A DNA stretch of 43,275 nucleotides from the NCBI GenBank assembly GCA_002478265.1, contig DLNC01000012.1:1-43275 (forward strand), in the 5' to 3' direction. Under the pieces are notes generated by a model. That model saw nothing but the letters and a program-made list of their open reading frames with translations. It searched no databases and had not been told where the DNA came from. This DNA is from Syntrophaceae bacterium UBA7520 (lineage in GTDB: Bacteria > Desulfobacterota > Syntrophia > Syntrophales > Smithellaceae). A program made the translations under genes and the position numbers. Shown piece by piece: positions 6,009-15,410 of this stretch; the first letter of the stretch is position 1; every line of letters begins with the position of its first letter.

Positions 6009-8405
6009 ATGAATAAAGAAAAAATAACCAATTTATGGAAAAAGAAAATCGTTATTCTGGACGGCGCTACGGGAACCGAACTGCAGAAAAAATCAATGCC
6101 CGCCGGTGTTTGCCCGGAGCTATGGTGTCTGGAAAATCCGAAAATTCTGGAAAGCATTCACGCTTCTTACGCTCAAGCCGGAGCGCAAATTGTTTATACC
6201 TGCACTTTCGGCGCCAATCGCTTCAAGCTGAAACAATACGGATCGCAAGATAAGGTCGAAGCAATCAATAAAAACCTGGCGCGGCTGGCCCGAAAAGCAT
6301 GCGGGCCAAATACACTCATTGCCGGAGATATTGGTCCTAGCGGATTGTTTGTCGAACCCTTCGGCGATTTGCCCTTTGAAGAAGCAATAGAAGCATTCAA
6401 AGAGCAGGCGCGCGCGCTGATCGCCGGGGGCTGCGATCTGATCGTCATTGAGACCATGATCGACATTCAGGAAGCGCGCGCGGCCCTTATTGCCGTCAAG
6501 GAATTAAAAAATATTTTCACGATTGTTTCACTGACTTATGAAGAAGACGGGCGCACACTGGGCGGCACAGATCCCTTAAGCGCGCTGATCACGCTGCAGA
6601 GCCTCGGCGCGGACGCCGTTGGCTGTAACTGTTCCACCGGTCCCGAAAAAATGGCCGATATCATCGCGTCCCTAAAGCCTTACGCCAAAGTGCCTCTTAT
6701 TGCCAAGCCAAACGCGGGAATTCCAAGGCTGGAAGGGATAAAGACTGTCTTTGATATGGAGGCAAAAGAATTTGCCGCGGCCTGCCGCGGACTTGCCGCT
6801 GCGGGCGCAAATATGCTGGGCGGCTGCTGCGGCACTACCTCCGAACATATCAGGCTTTTGAGCGGTTTTGCAGCTAAGATCAAGCCGAAACCGCCGCGCG
6901 TAAAGTCGCTGGCTGCTCTTAGTTCCGCGCGAAAATTTTTATTGCTGGAAGAAAATAAACCGCTGATTATCGTCGGCGAGCGCATCAATCCCACCGGCAA
7001 GAAGGCGCTCCAACAGGAACTGCTGGAGGAAAAAACATCGCTGATCCGCCAGATGGCGCTTGATCAGGAAAAGCAGGGCGCGGATTTACTAGATGTTAAT
7101 GTCGGCCAACCAGGAATTGACGAAGTCAAAACAATTAAAAAGGTGACTACACTGCTTTCCGCGGTCAGTCCCCTGCCCTTGGTGGTTGATTCCTCCCGCG
7201 TGGAAACAATCGAAGCTGCTCTACGTCTTTATCCGGGGCGAATGATGATTAACTCCATTTCGGGAGAAAAAGAAAAACTAGCCCGGCTGCTGCCACTAGC
7301 GGCAAAATACGGGGCGATGTTTATTCTGCTGCCTTTGACCGCGGGCAATATTCCGCAAACAGCAAAAAAGAGGCAGGCCGTCATTCAGAATATCTACAGC
7401 CAATCCAGAAAATTTGGCTTCACTAAAGATGATTTCGTGGTGGACGGACTGGTAATGGCGGTTGCATCGGACGCCCAGGCGGCGCGGGAAACTCTAGCCA
7501 CTGTGCGCTGGTGTCACGACAGTTTCAAGTGCAAAACAATCCTGGGCGTATCGAATGTATCCTTCGGCATGCCCGGCCGCCCCTGGCTCAACGCCACATT
7601 CCTGGCGATGGCGCATTATTGCGGGCTGACCATGGCTATTGCTAACCCGGCAGCAGCGGAACTAATGAACGTTAAAAAAGCCGCTGATGCGCTGGGTGCA
7701 AAAGACAATGCCGCCAAATATTTCATCAGACACTTTTCCGCCGAGACCGCCCCTGCCCCGCCGCAATCCGGCCAGCCGCAATCCGTCGCGGAAAAAATCG
7801 CCACGGCCATTAAAGACGGTGATACGGAAAAAATTACCGGTTTAATCAAAGAGGCGCTTTCGGCTGGAATGGATCCTTTCGAGCTGGTCAATAAAACGAT
7901 GATCCCGGCTATCGTGAGCGTGGGCGATTTATACGAAAAAAAGATTTACTTCCTGCCGCAGTTAATGGCGGCAGCGCAGACGATGGAAAAGGGAATGGAT
8001 TATATCGAGCCGCTGCTGAAGAAAAACGCCGCGCAGAGCAAGGGAAAAATAATTCTCGCCACCGTGCAGGGAGATGTTCATGATATCGGAAAAAACATTG
8101 TCGGGCTTTTGATGAAAAACTACGGATACGAAGTGGTCGACCTGGGAAAAGACGTTTCCGCGCAGTTCATAGTCAACGCGGCGCTGAAAGAAAAACCGGA
8201 CATTATCGGCCTTTCAGCCTTGATGACGACCACAATGGTCAACATGAAAGAAGTAATCAGCCTGGCGCGCGACAGGGGAATAAAAACAGATTTCCTCATC
8301 GGCGGCGCTGTGGTAACCCAGGCTTACGCGCAATCCATAGGCGCCCACTACGCCGCGGACGGCGTGCAGGCGGTAAAAACAGCTGATAAATTAATCAAAA
8401 AATAA
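6009..8405 (+). CDS. metH: Cobalamin-dependent methionine synthase lacking the activation domain
   Basis: MetH transfers the methyl of 5-methyltetrahydrofolate to homocysteine through methylcobalamin. In order, the 798 residues show: a homocysteine methyltransferase barrel (about 1-295) with zinc cysteines in GCNCSTG near 205 and GGCCGTT near 274; a pterin-binding barrel (about 315-575) opening with GERINPTGKK; a helical cobalamin cap (about 590-670); and a cobalamin-binding Rossmann domain with the lower-axial-ligand motif D689-x-H691-D-I-G. The usual fourth, SAM-binding domain is absent, and a separate protein encoded just upstream supplies it. ATG 6009 has only a weak ribosome site; AAGGAG at 5971-5976 is 32 bases away. 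No riboswitch was recognised in the 200-base leader. Confidence 0.94.
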   Translation: MNKEKITNLWKKKIVILDGATGTELQKKSMPAGVCPELWCLENPKILESIHASYAQAGAQIVYTCTFGANRFKLKQYGSQDKVEAINKNLARLARKACGPNTLIAGDIGPSGLFVEPFGDLPFEEAIEAFKEQARALIAGGCDLIVIETMIDIQEARAALIAVKELKNIFTIVSLTYEEDGRTLGGTDPLSALITLQSLGADAVGCNCSTGPEKMADIIASLKPYAKVPLIAKPNAGIPRLEGIKTVFDMEAKEFAAACRGLAAAGANMLGGCCGTTSEHIRLLSGFAAKIKPKPPRVKSLAALSSARKFLLLEENKPLIIVGERINPTGKKALQQELLEEKTSLIRQMALDQEKQGADLLDVNVGQPGIDEVKTIKKVTTLLSAVSPLPLVVDSSRVETIEAALRLYPGRMMINSISGEKEKLARLLPLAAKYGAMFILLPLTAGNIPQTAKKRQAVIQNIYSQSRKFGFTKDDFVVDGLVMAVASDAQAARETLATVRWCHDSFKCKTILGVSNVSFGMPGRPWLNATFLAMAHYCGLTMAIANPAAAELMNVKKAADALGAKDNAAKYFIRHFSAETAPAPPQSGQPQSVAEKIATAIKDGDTEKITGLIKEALSAGMDPFELVNKTMIPAIVSVGDLYEKKIYFLPQLMAAAQTMEKGMDYIEPLLKKNAAQSKGKIILATVQGDVHDIGKNIVGLLMKNYGYEVVDLGKDVSAQFIVNAALKEKPDIIGLSALMTTTMVNMKEVISLARDRGIKTDFLIGGAVVTQAYAQSIGAHYAADGVQAVKTADKLIKK

Positions 8406-8414
8406 CTTGGGGTT

Positions 8415-9095
8415 ATGCATTTATTCGGATTCTCAAAAGGCAAATCGGAAACAGCGCGGGCGCTATGCGTTTCTGCTTTGCTTCATCTTGGCTTACTGGG
8501 ATTTTTAATCTTCGGGCCAAAAAACATTTCCGTCACCCCGCCCGCCCTCGCGGGCATGAATCTGGTCTGGGTTTCACTGGGCTCAGACACGGGACAAAGC
8601 GGGCTGTCCGCTGCTGTATCTTTAAGTAGCAATCAAAAAGCATCGGGAGAAAAAAGCGCTGCCGCGCATCGCTTTGCGCAGGCCGTCTACGCCACACCGG
8701 GCATTACCCAAGCGTCGCGGGCATCTGACAGCATTGGCCAAAAAGATGTGAACGCGGGATCACCGCAGCGAGCAGGGCTTGCGGATGGCGGCAACTATTC
8801 CGCTTTTACTGCCTATCCCGCATATGGAGAAAACATGCCGCCTGCCTATCCCGAAGTCGCGCGCCTGCGCGGTTATGAAGGAATCGTGCTGATTGCCGCA
8901 GAAATTTTGCCCAACGGCCGGGTAGGCGAAACAAAGATCAAAAAATCATCCGGTTATGCCGTGTTGGATCAGTCGGCGCTGGACGCGGTGAAGCCGTGGA
9001 GATTTGAGCCGGCAAAAAAAGCGGGGCAGCCCTTTACAATGTGGGTGGAAGTGCCTATAAAGTTTGTTCTGCAAAAAAACAAAACTACTTCATAA
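8415..9095 (+). CDS. TonB-family protein
   Basis: The 226-residue product has a single hydrophobic segment at about 19-35 (LCVSALLHLGLLGFLIFG), a low-complexity polar linker rich in Ser, Ala and Gln, and a C-terminal TonB domain (about 140-222). That domain contains PPAYPEVARLRGYEG, LPNGRVGETKIKKSSG and LDQSALDAVKPWRFEPA. TonB proteins span the periplasm and pass proton-motive energy from ExbBD to outer-membrane transporters. The linker lacks the Pro-Glu/Pro-Lys repeats of classical TonB. No exbB, exbD or receptor gene is nearby, so it may be an orphan TonB or an envelope protein of other function. It starts nine bases after metH, with GGGG very close to the ATG. Confidence 0.75.
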   Translation: MHLFGFSKGKSETARALCVSALLHLGLLGFLIFGPKNISVTPPALAGMNLVWVSLGSDTGQSGLSAAVSLSSNQKASGEKSAAAHRFAQAVYATPGITQASRASDSIGQKDVNAGSPQRAGLADGGNYSAFTAYPAYGENMPPAYPEVARLRGYEGIVLIAAEILPNGRVGETKIKKSSGYAVLDQSALDAVKPWRFEPAKKAGQPFTMWVEVPIKFVLQKNKTTS

Positions 9096-9116
9096 TAAAA
9101 TATCAGGAAAACAAAG

Positions 9117-9692
9117 ATGAACATCGAAGGCAAAAAAGAACGATTGGGTAGAATTATCATTGAACGATCATTTAAATACAGCGACAATCCGCCCTTTACC
9201 CTCGCTTCCGGGAAAAAAAGCAATTACTATTTTAACTGCAAGCCGACAACACTGGATCCGGAAGGCATGAACCTCATCGGCGAGATAATTTTTGCCATGC
9301 TTAAAAATGACGATATCACCGCCGCCGGGGGGCTCACGCTGGGCGCGGACCCGATCGCCAACGCTCTGGCGGTAATTTCTTACCAGAAGGGCAAACCGAT
9401 AAAATCATTTATCGTGCGTAAAGAAGCCAAAGAACACGGCACAAAAAGCTCCGTCGAAGGTAATGTTGCCGCAGGGGAAAAAGTTGTCATCATCGATGAT
9501 GTCATTACCACCGGCGCCTCGACAATCACGGCAATCGAGCAGGCGCAGAAAGCCGGCCTGATCGTGCAGAAGGTGGTGGCGCTGATCGACCGCGAAGAAG
9601 GCGGGCGGGAAAATATTCTGCAGCATGCGGATAACATCGAAGCTGTATTCACCAGAACGCAACTCATGAACATGCGTTCGCAGATGAAATAA
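9117..9692 (+). CDS. pyrE: Orotate phosphoribosyltransferase
   Basis: PyrE joins orotate to PRPP, giving OMP in de novo pyrimidine synthesis. The 191 residues contain the PRPP-binding signature VVIIDDVITTGAS at about 122-134, LTLGADPIANAL near 72 and a KEAKEHG loop near 101. KSNYYFNCKPTTL near 35 is typical of the type found in many non-enteric bacteria. The gene begins 21 bases after the TonB-like gene and may be co-transcribed with it. Nothing unusual was seen in length or motifs. Confidence 0.93.
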   Translation: MNIEGKKERLGRIIIERSFKYSDNPPFTLASGKKSNYYFNCKPTTLDPEGMNLIGEIIFAMLKNDDITAAGGLTLGADPIANALAVISYQKGKPIKSFIVRKEAKEHGTKSSVEGNVAAGEKVVIIDDVITTGASTITAIEQAQKAGLIVQKVVALIDREEGGRENILQHADNIEAVFTRTQLMNMRSQMK

Positions 9693-9758
9693 GATGTTTT
9701 TATTTTTCTTTGATTCTCCCGGCAACTATCCTAAGGATTGCCAGATAAAGGATTATTT

Positions 9759-12734
9759 ATGCCCGAAAAAACTCCTTATCCAAAACCGTCTTTGCGCGCG
9801 GGTGACAGCCTCCGCGGCTTTAAAGTCCTGCGCGTAAAACCCATAGCGGCGCTGCGTCTGACGGCTTATGAACTTAAACACATAAAAACCGGCGCCAAAA
9901 TTTTGCACCTGCATTCATTCGAGCGCGAGAATTTATACGCCATCTGTTTTCGCACTCCGCCGGAAGATTCCACCGGCCTGCCGCACATTCTGGAACATTG
10001 TGTCCTGGCCGGCTCCGAAAAATATCCGCTCAAAGACGTTTTCAAGGAACTGCTGCGCTCATCCATGCAGACCTTCCTCAACGCCTTTACCTATCCGGAT
10101 AAAACCGTGTATCCGGTCGCCAGCCAGATAAAAGCGGATTTTTATAATCTGGCGCGCGTTTATACCGATCTTGTCTTGCACCCGCGACTGCTCAAGGAAA
10201 ATTTTCTCCAGGAAGGCCATCATTTCGAACTTGCTGTGCCCGGTGATTTATCCAGTGATTTAATCATCTCCGGCATCGTTTATAACGAGATGAAAGGCGC
10301 GTATTCTTCCGTCGACGCCCTGATGTACAAGGCGCTCCAAGAAAATCTCTATCCTAAGAGTGTCTATGCTTTTGACTCCGGCGGCGATCCCGACGTGATT
10401 CCCGCGCTTACTTACCAACAGTTCAAGGATTTTTACCGGCGTTATTATTCCCCGGCCAACGCCCGCTTTTTCTTTTATGGCGACATCTCTACCGCCGAGC
10501 ACCTCGCGTTTCTTAGCGAAATGCTGGCAGATTTTGATAAAATCAAAGTAAATTCCGCCATTGAAAATCAACCGTTTTTCAGCCGGCCCCGCTTAGCCCG
10601 CAGTGTTTATCCTGTCGACAGGGAAGAGCCGACCGAAAAGAAAACCATGGTCAACGTCGCCTGGATGCTGGCGGAAAACACCGATTACGAAACAGCGCTC
10701 CTGCTGCAGATCGTTTCCGGCCTTCTCATCAGCAGCGCCGCCAGCCCCCTGCGCAAGGCGCTGATTGACTCCGGCATGGGCGAAGACCTGACGCCGGTCA
10801 GCGGGATGGAAGCGGATCTCAAGCAAATCATGTTTTGCGTTGGCTTGCGCAACGCGGAAAAATCCGATGCGGAAAAAATCGAAGAACTCATTCTGGACAC
10901 GCTCCGGCAAATCGTCACAAGGGGATACGATAAAGAACTGATCGAAGGAATTCTGCATCAGGTGGAATTTCACGGACGCGAAATTGTCCGCGGCTCTTAT
11001 CCCTATGGCATCGCGCTCATGGGCAGCGTTTTTCAAACCTGGCTCTACGACGGCGATCCGCTGGCCGGTCTTGATTTTCCGAGAGAAATCACAAGAATCC
11101 GGAAGCTATGGTCTCGCGACCCGAAAATTTTCCAGAAAATCACCAGAAAGTGGCTTTTGGACAACCCTCACCGGGTTCTCTCCATAATGGAGCCGGATCC
11201 CGGTTTCACTCATCGACATGAAGATAAATTAAAGAAAAAAATGGCCGCGCTCAAAAAAGGATTATCAGAAGAAGAGTTAAGGCGAATTGACGCGCAGGCG
11301 GCGCAATTAAGAAAATTCCAATCCGAACCGGACGCACCCGCAGCGATAAATACCTTGCCAAAATTACAGCTAAAAGAGATACCGCGGCGCGTCGAAACGA
11401 TACCCGTCAAAGCTCTGCGTGTTGCCGGCACAGATGCTCTGCAGCATGAAATCTTCACCAACGGCATTTCCTATGTCGATCTGGCCTTTGACCTTGCGTG
11501 CGTTCCCGAAGAACTGCATCCTTACCTGCCTCTGTTGGGCAAAGTCATGACGGGCATGGGCGCTGCCGGTTTTGGCTATGAAGATATGGCCAAACGCATC
11601 GCGTTGCACATGGGAAATTTCGGCTACGATCTAGCCGCCGGGTTCTCCGCAGACGGGAATAAAATCTGGCAAAAAATGATTTTCTCCTTCTCGACCCTCT
11701 ATCGTAATCTCGGCAAAGCCGTAGATATTCTGCGCGATGTATTGCTTGCCGGAGATCTTGAGGACAGGGAGCGCATGCGCGATTTAATCGCCGAAAGAAA
11801 AAATTCCCTGCAATCGGCCATCGTGCCTTCAGGACATATTTTTGCCAAAAGAGCGGCGGGAGCGGCTCTTACTTTACCGGCCTGGCGCGACGAGCAATGG
11901 CACGGTCGCACGCAATTTAGATTTATGCAAAAGATCGCCGCGGTTTTCCCCGAGGCGAACAAGGATATCTGTGAAAAACTGGCAAAGCTTAAGGAACTAA
12001 TCTTTACGAGAGATAATCTTCTGGTTAACTTCACGGCGGATGGAGAAGGGCTGAGAAAAACGCAACATATAATCTCGCCCCTTCTGGAAAAGATTCCCCG
12101 TAAAAGCGTGCCGGCAAATCAGCGTTCGGCGCCGCTTACTCCCGTGCGCGCGGGCATCGCTGTTCCTTCGCAGGTTTCCTACATCGCCCGCGTCCTTAAA
12201 GCTCCGCCCTACACGGATCCGGCCACGCCGATGCTGACCATTGCTTCGCGCGAACTTTCCAACACATATCTGTACAAGCACATACGCGTCCAGGGAGGGG
12301 CCTACGGTGGCATGTCGACTTTTGACGCGACGACGGGAATCTTCGCTTTTCTATCTTACCGCGACCCACACATCGTAAGGACTTTGAACACTTTCGAGGA
12401 AGCGCAGAAATTTTACGCGCGTCATCTCCTGACCGATGACGATATGGAAAAAGCCATCATCAGCACGCTGAGCGCCATGGATAAGCCGATGGACCCGGCG
12501 GGAAAAGGATATATCTCCATGATGCGTCACTTTGCCTCTCTCGATGATAAAATGCGCCAGAAATTCCGTCAGGATATTCTTTCGGCAACGCCTGCCAAAA
12601 TGAGACAGGCGCTGGAGAATTATTTTTCCGCGAAGATTAAAGAAGAGGCTGTCGCCGTTTACGCGGCAAGGGAAAAACTTGATGAAGCAAATAAAGATTT
12701 AAACAATAAGCTGATGATCGAAAGCCTCATGTAG
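9759..12734 (+). CDS. M16C-family zinc metalloprotease (PreP/Cym1-like)
   Basis: This is a 991-residue presequence-protease-type peptidase with two tandem M16 halves. The inverted zinc motif is H76-I-L-E79-H80, within GLPHILEHCVLAGSEKYPLK, and the third ligand region is NEMKGAYSS near 176. The second half carries the RVQGGAYGGMSTFD segment typical of the family near 845. Relatives degrade unstructured peptides in organelles or the bacterial cytosol; here no signal peptide is seen. A longer frame would begin at TTG 9738, but AAAGGA at 9747-9752 is correctly placed for ATG 9759. It faces the K+ channel gene tail to tail, 35 bases apart, with no clear terminator between them. The natural substrate cannot be told from sequence. 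Confidence 0.9.
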   Translation: MPEKTPYPKPSLRAGDSLRGFKVLRVKPIAALRLTAYELKHIKTGAKILHLHSFERENLYAICFRTPPEDSTGLPHILEHCVLAGSEKYPLKDVFKELLRSSMQTFLNAFTYPDKTVYPVASQIKADFYNLARVYTDLVLHPRLLKENFLQEGHHFELAVPGDLSSDLIISGIVYNEMKGAYSSVDALMYKALQENLYPKSVYAFDSGGDPDVIPALTYQQFKDFYRRYYSPANARFFFYGDISTAEHLAFLSEMLADFDKIKVNSAIENQPFFSRPRLARSVYPVDREEPTEKKTMVNVAWMLAENTDYETALLLQIVSGLLISSAASPLRKALIDSGMGEDLTPVSGMEADLKQIMFCVGLRNAEKSDAEKIEELILDTLRQIVTRGYDKELIEGILHQVEFHGREIVRGSYPYGIALMGSVFQTWLYDGDPLAGLDFPREITRIRKLWSRDPKIFQKITRKWLLDNPHRVLSIMEPDPGFTHRHEDKLKKKMAALKKGLSEEELRRIDAQAAQLRKFQSEPDAPAAINTLPKLQLKEIPRRVETIPVKALRVAGTDALQHEIFTNGISYVDLAFDLACVPEELHPYLPLLGKVMTGMGAAGFGYEDMAKRIALHMGNFGYDLAAGFSADGNKIWQKMIFSFSTLYRNLGKAVDILRDVLLAGDLEDRERMRDLIAERKNSLQSAIVPSGHIFAKRAAGAALTLPAWRDEQWHGRTQFRFMQKIAAVFPEANKDICEKLAKLKELIFTRDNLLVNFTADGEGLRKTQHIISPLLEKIPRKSVPANQRSAPLTPVRAGIAVPSQVSYIARVLKAPPYTDPATPMLTIASRELSNTYLYKHIRVQGGAYGGMSTFDATTGIFAFLSYRDPHIVRTLNTFEEAQKFYARHLLTDDDMEKAIISTLSAMDKPMDPAGKGYISMMRHFASLDDKMRQKFRQDILSATPAKMRQALENYFSAKIKEEAVAVYAAREKLDEANKDLNNKLMIESLM

Positions 12735-12769
12735 AAATAAAGGTTTCTCTAATCAAGGCGCGACACATT

Positions 12770-14488
12770 TTAAGCATTACCCAGCCGTGCCGGCGAACCA
12801 AACTCGTGCAGAAAAGTTTTTTCCGCATCAAACGTGCCAATTAAAATCAATTCATCATCTTTTTTAATAACGGTGTCCGCTTCCGGATTAATCCACATTT
12901 TCCCGTTGCGGGAAATAGCAATGACCGTGCAGCCCGTTTCTTCCCTAATACCGGAAGCGCTAAGCTGCTTACCAATCAGGGTTTCGGGAACACGCAGATG
13001 GAAAACATTCAGCCCTTCCGTCAAAAGAAGGGTATCTTCGTTTCTGAGATAATTAAAAATACTGTTGGCGCCCAAAGATGCGTTGGAAATGACAAAGTCC
13101 GCCCCGGCGCGGTGCAATGTGGATACATTCCTGTCCGCGCTGGCACGGCTCAATATCTGCATGTCCGGCCTCAAACTTCTTAAATATTTTGTAAGATAAA
13201 TATTTGTGTCGTCATTGTGAGGCGTGATCAACGCGGCGGGCGCTTTCTCAAACCAGGCTTTTTCCAGCGTGTTGATGTCCGCGGCGTCTCCGAACACATA
13301 ACTATCGCCGGGACGAGCTTTTTTCTGGCTTTTTTCAATAATCAGATAGGGGATTTCCCGCTCGCGTAACCGCGCGGCGGCAGCCAGCCCCACGCGCCCG
13401 CCGCCGATAATGATTACCGGATCACCCGCCACCTTGCAGATGTGATAAAAAGAATATACTTCATCATAAGCTTCCAGCGCATGTTGCGAACCGGCGAATA
13501 CTAATACGCTGGTGCGGTCAATAACTGTCTCTGGCCGCGGCAGGATAAATTTTCCCCGCTGCCAGATACCCACCACGGAAATGCCGTAGAGCTTGCGCAA
13601 ATCGCTCTCCAGAATTGTTTTCCCTTCCAGTGGCGTTCCGACAACCGGACTCTGCGCGATAATCAAACCTTCGTAGCGTCCGATAATGTTTGATCTGCAA
13701 TCACCCGCGATCGTAAGATTAGCCAGTGATTTTCCCAGCATTTCATAAAGCAGCAGAACATGAGAACTGCCCGCCATTGTCAGAATATCGACTGAATGCG
13801 GCGAATCTGCCGTGACAAAAACAGGGACGCGTTCGCTCATTTCCCGCACTGTAAAAGCAATGTTTGTGTTGACCTGATCGCTGTTGGTCGCCACCACCAG
13901 CGAGGCATTTTCCACGCGCAGTCTTTTGTAAGTCTGAGGATCATCAATGCTGCCCAACGCCACCGAAACTCCCAGGTCATAAAGCTCCAGTGTGCGCTGC
14001 AGATTTTCCACAACCACGACATATTGCTGATTATAATTGACAAGCTTTTCGATAAGGCCCATGGTCACCGGATCGTAATTGGTGATGATCACGTGGCCTT
14101 TCGCCTCCGGCGGCAGTTCGCGCGGGGCGCGGTTTTTCGCCTGCGCCTCCATCCAAGGCGCGAAAAAGAATTTAATGAAGATGAACGGCAGCAAAACCAG
14201 CAGCAGAACAACACCAGAAAGCAGCACAAATACGGAAAAAATTCGGCCGATGTCGGAAGTAAAGGTAATATCGCCAAAACCGAGCGTGGACATCACCACC
14301 ATAATCCAGTAAAAACCGGTAATCCAAGAATGCTCCTGGCCTTCGGCCGCCATTAGATAATGAAAAATGACGCTGTAGATACTAATCAGCATAATCAGCG
14401 CAAGGATATATTTGAAAAGCAAGCTAATATTGCGCTGACCTATCTTGCCGGAAAAAACAGTAGTAAATAAAGAGGGTAAAAATTTCAT
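12770..14488 (-). CDS. Potassium channel with two RCK (TrkA-N/TrkA-C) units
   Basis: The 572-residue inner-membrane protein begins with a two-helix pore module. TM1 is at about 24-46, the pore loop has selectivity filter T68-L-G-F-G-D73, and TM2 is at about 82-110. Two cytosolic RCK halves follow: a Rossmann domain from about 130 (GHVIITNYDPVTMGLIEKL) with a TrkA-C region near 290, and a second from about 352 (VIIIGGGRVGLAAAARLRER) with a final TrkA-C domain near 480-560. The second Rossmann repeat has an intact GGGRVG nucleotide loop; the first is degenerate. It would be a ligand-gated K+ channel or K+ efflux regulator. The filter differs from the common TVGYGD, but TLGFGD occurs in prokaryotic channels. 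A strong promoter lies at 14551-14579. Confidence 0.88.
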   Translation of the reverse strand: MKFLPSLFTTVFSGKIGQRNISLLFKYILALIMLISIYSVIFHYLMAAEGQEHSWITGFYWIMVVMSTLGFGDITFTSDIGRIFSVFVLLSGVVLLLVLLPFIFIKFFFAPWMEAQAKNRAPRELPPEAKGHVIITNYDPVTMGLIEKLVNYNQQYVVVVENLQRTLELYDLGVSVALGSIDDPQTYKRLRVENASLVVATNSDQVNTNIAFTVREMSERVPVFVTADSPHSVDILTMAGSSHVLLLYEMLGKSLANLTIAGDCRSNIIGRYEGLIIAQSPVVGTPLEGKTILESDLRKLYGISVVGIWQRGKFILPRPETVIDRTSVLVFAGSQHALEAYDEVYSFYHICKVAGDPVIIIGGGRVGLAAAARLREREIPYLIIEKSQKKARPGDSYVFGDAADINTLEKAWFEKAPAALITPHNDDTNIYLTKYLRSLRPDMQILSRASADRNVSTLHRAGADFVISNASLGANSIFNYLRNEDTLLLTEGLNVFHLRVPETLIGKQLSASGIREETGCTVIAISRNGKMWINPEADTVIKKDDELILIGTFDAEKTFLHEFGSPARLGNA

Positions 14489-14550
14489 GTCTTAATATTC
14501 AATTTAGGCGCCTGTTTTGCAAAAAACCCTTTTCCCCGCGCTTTTAATAC

Positions 14551-14579
14551 AGTATAGAAATACCCCTACTATCTGTCAA
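14551..14579 (-). promoter_or_regulatory. Sigma70-type promoter for the K+ channel gene
   Basis: On the minus strand TTGACA (14574-14579), a 17-base spacer and TATACT (14551-14556) give a near-consensus promoter about 62 bases upstream of the channel ATG. No operator-like repeat overlaps it. Confidence 0.75.
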
Positions 14580-14624
14580 GCTGTATCAGCTTAAAATCAT
14601 GCTGCTTTCGAATGTGGAAATGCT

Positions 14625-14654
14625 TTGACACTGGGCTTGATGCGGCATTATACT
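14625..14654 (+). promoter_or_regulatory. Sigma70-type promoter for the histidine phosphatase gene
   Basis: TTGACA (14625-14630), an 18-base spacer and TATACT (14649-14654) place a start near 14661, 24 bases before the phosphatase ATG. It is divergent from the channel promoter and shares the same gap. Confidence 0.7.
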
Positions 14655-14684
14655 GCTGAGCAAAAATAATTGCAGGGCAATAAA

Positions 14685-15296
14685 ATGCAGTTGATTCTCA
14701 TTCGTCACGGCGAGACGTCGTGGAATAAAGAAGGTCGCGTGCAGGGAACCAGCGATATCGAATTAAGCGATGAAGGAATAAAGCAGGCGCGCCTCCTGGC
14801 CATCTCCCTGAAGGCGCAAAAGATTGATGCAATCCACGCCAGTCCCCTGAAACGCGCCATGCAGACCGCGCAAATCATCAACCAGTATCACTCGCTTGAA
14901 ATTCAAAATCACCAAGAATTGATTGAAATGAACCAGGGAGATTTTGAAGGACTATCATTTAAAGAACTGATGAATGATAAAAAAGATTTTTTAAAGCAGT
15001 GGATTTCCAACCCCGCCGCGGTAAAAATGCCCAATGGCGAATCTCTGGCCGAATTACAAACACGCGCCTGGCAGGCAATGGAAAAAATTATCGCGGCCGA
15101 CAAAAATTCCCTTATTGTTTCTCACAATTTCACCATCGCCGCGATTTTATGCCGCCTGCGCGACATCAGCTTAAATGAATTCCGTCGCACATGCGTGGAT
15201 ACGGCATCAAAAACCGTCGTTTCCATGGAAAAAGACAAGGTGATTATTGACCCGCTCAATGATCGCTCACATCTGTTTTTATCACCAAGAGCTTAA
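14685..15296 (+). CDS. Histidine phosphatase (phosphoglycerate mutase superfamily)
   Basis: The 203-residue protein has the RHG motif LIRHGETSWN with the phosphorylated H8. The conserved SPLKRAMQTAQII near 50-62, an EMNQGDFEG segment near 83, and the second catalytic histidine in VSHNFTIAAI near 146 are also present. This family covers cofactor-dependent phosphoglycerate mutases, alpha-ribazole phosphatase (CobC) and broad-specificity phosphatases, and length alone does not separate the last two. No cobalamin synthesis genes lie next to it, so the substrate is left open. ATG 14685 follows AGGG at 14674-14677; an in-frame TTG at 14670 lies upstream but is less well placed. Confidence 0.85.
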   Translation: MQLILIRHGETSWNKEGRVQGTSDIELSDEGIKQARLLAISLKAQKIDAIHASPLKRAMQTAQIINQYHSLEIQNHQELIEMNQGDFEGLSFKELMNDKKDFLKQWISNPAAVKMPNGESLAELQTRAWQAMEKIIAADKNSLIVSHNFTIAAILCRLRDISLNEFRRTCVDTASKTVVSMEKDKVIIDPLNDRSHLFLSPRA

Positions 15297-15410
15297 AGTA
15301 ATATTTGTGTCGTTTCGACCGTAATTTCTTCATAATTTACGCCTGATTACTCTTGACAAAAGCAATGTTCCCGTGATTAGTCCACACGGATTAATTGGGG
15401 CGATTATGGC

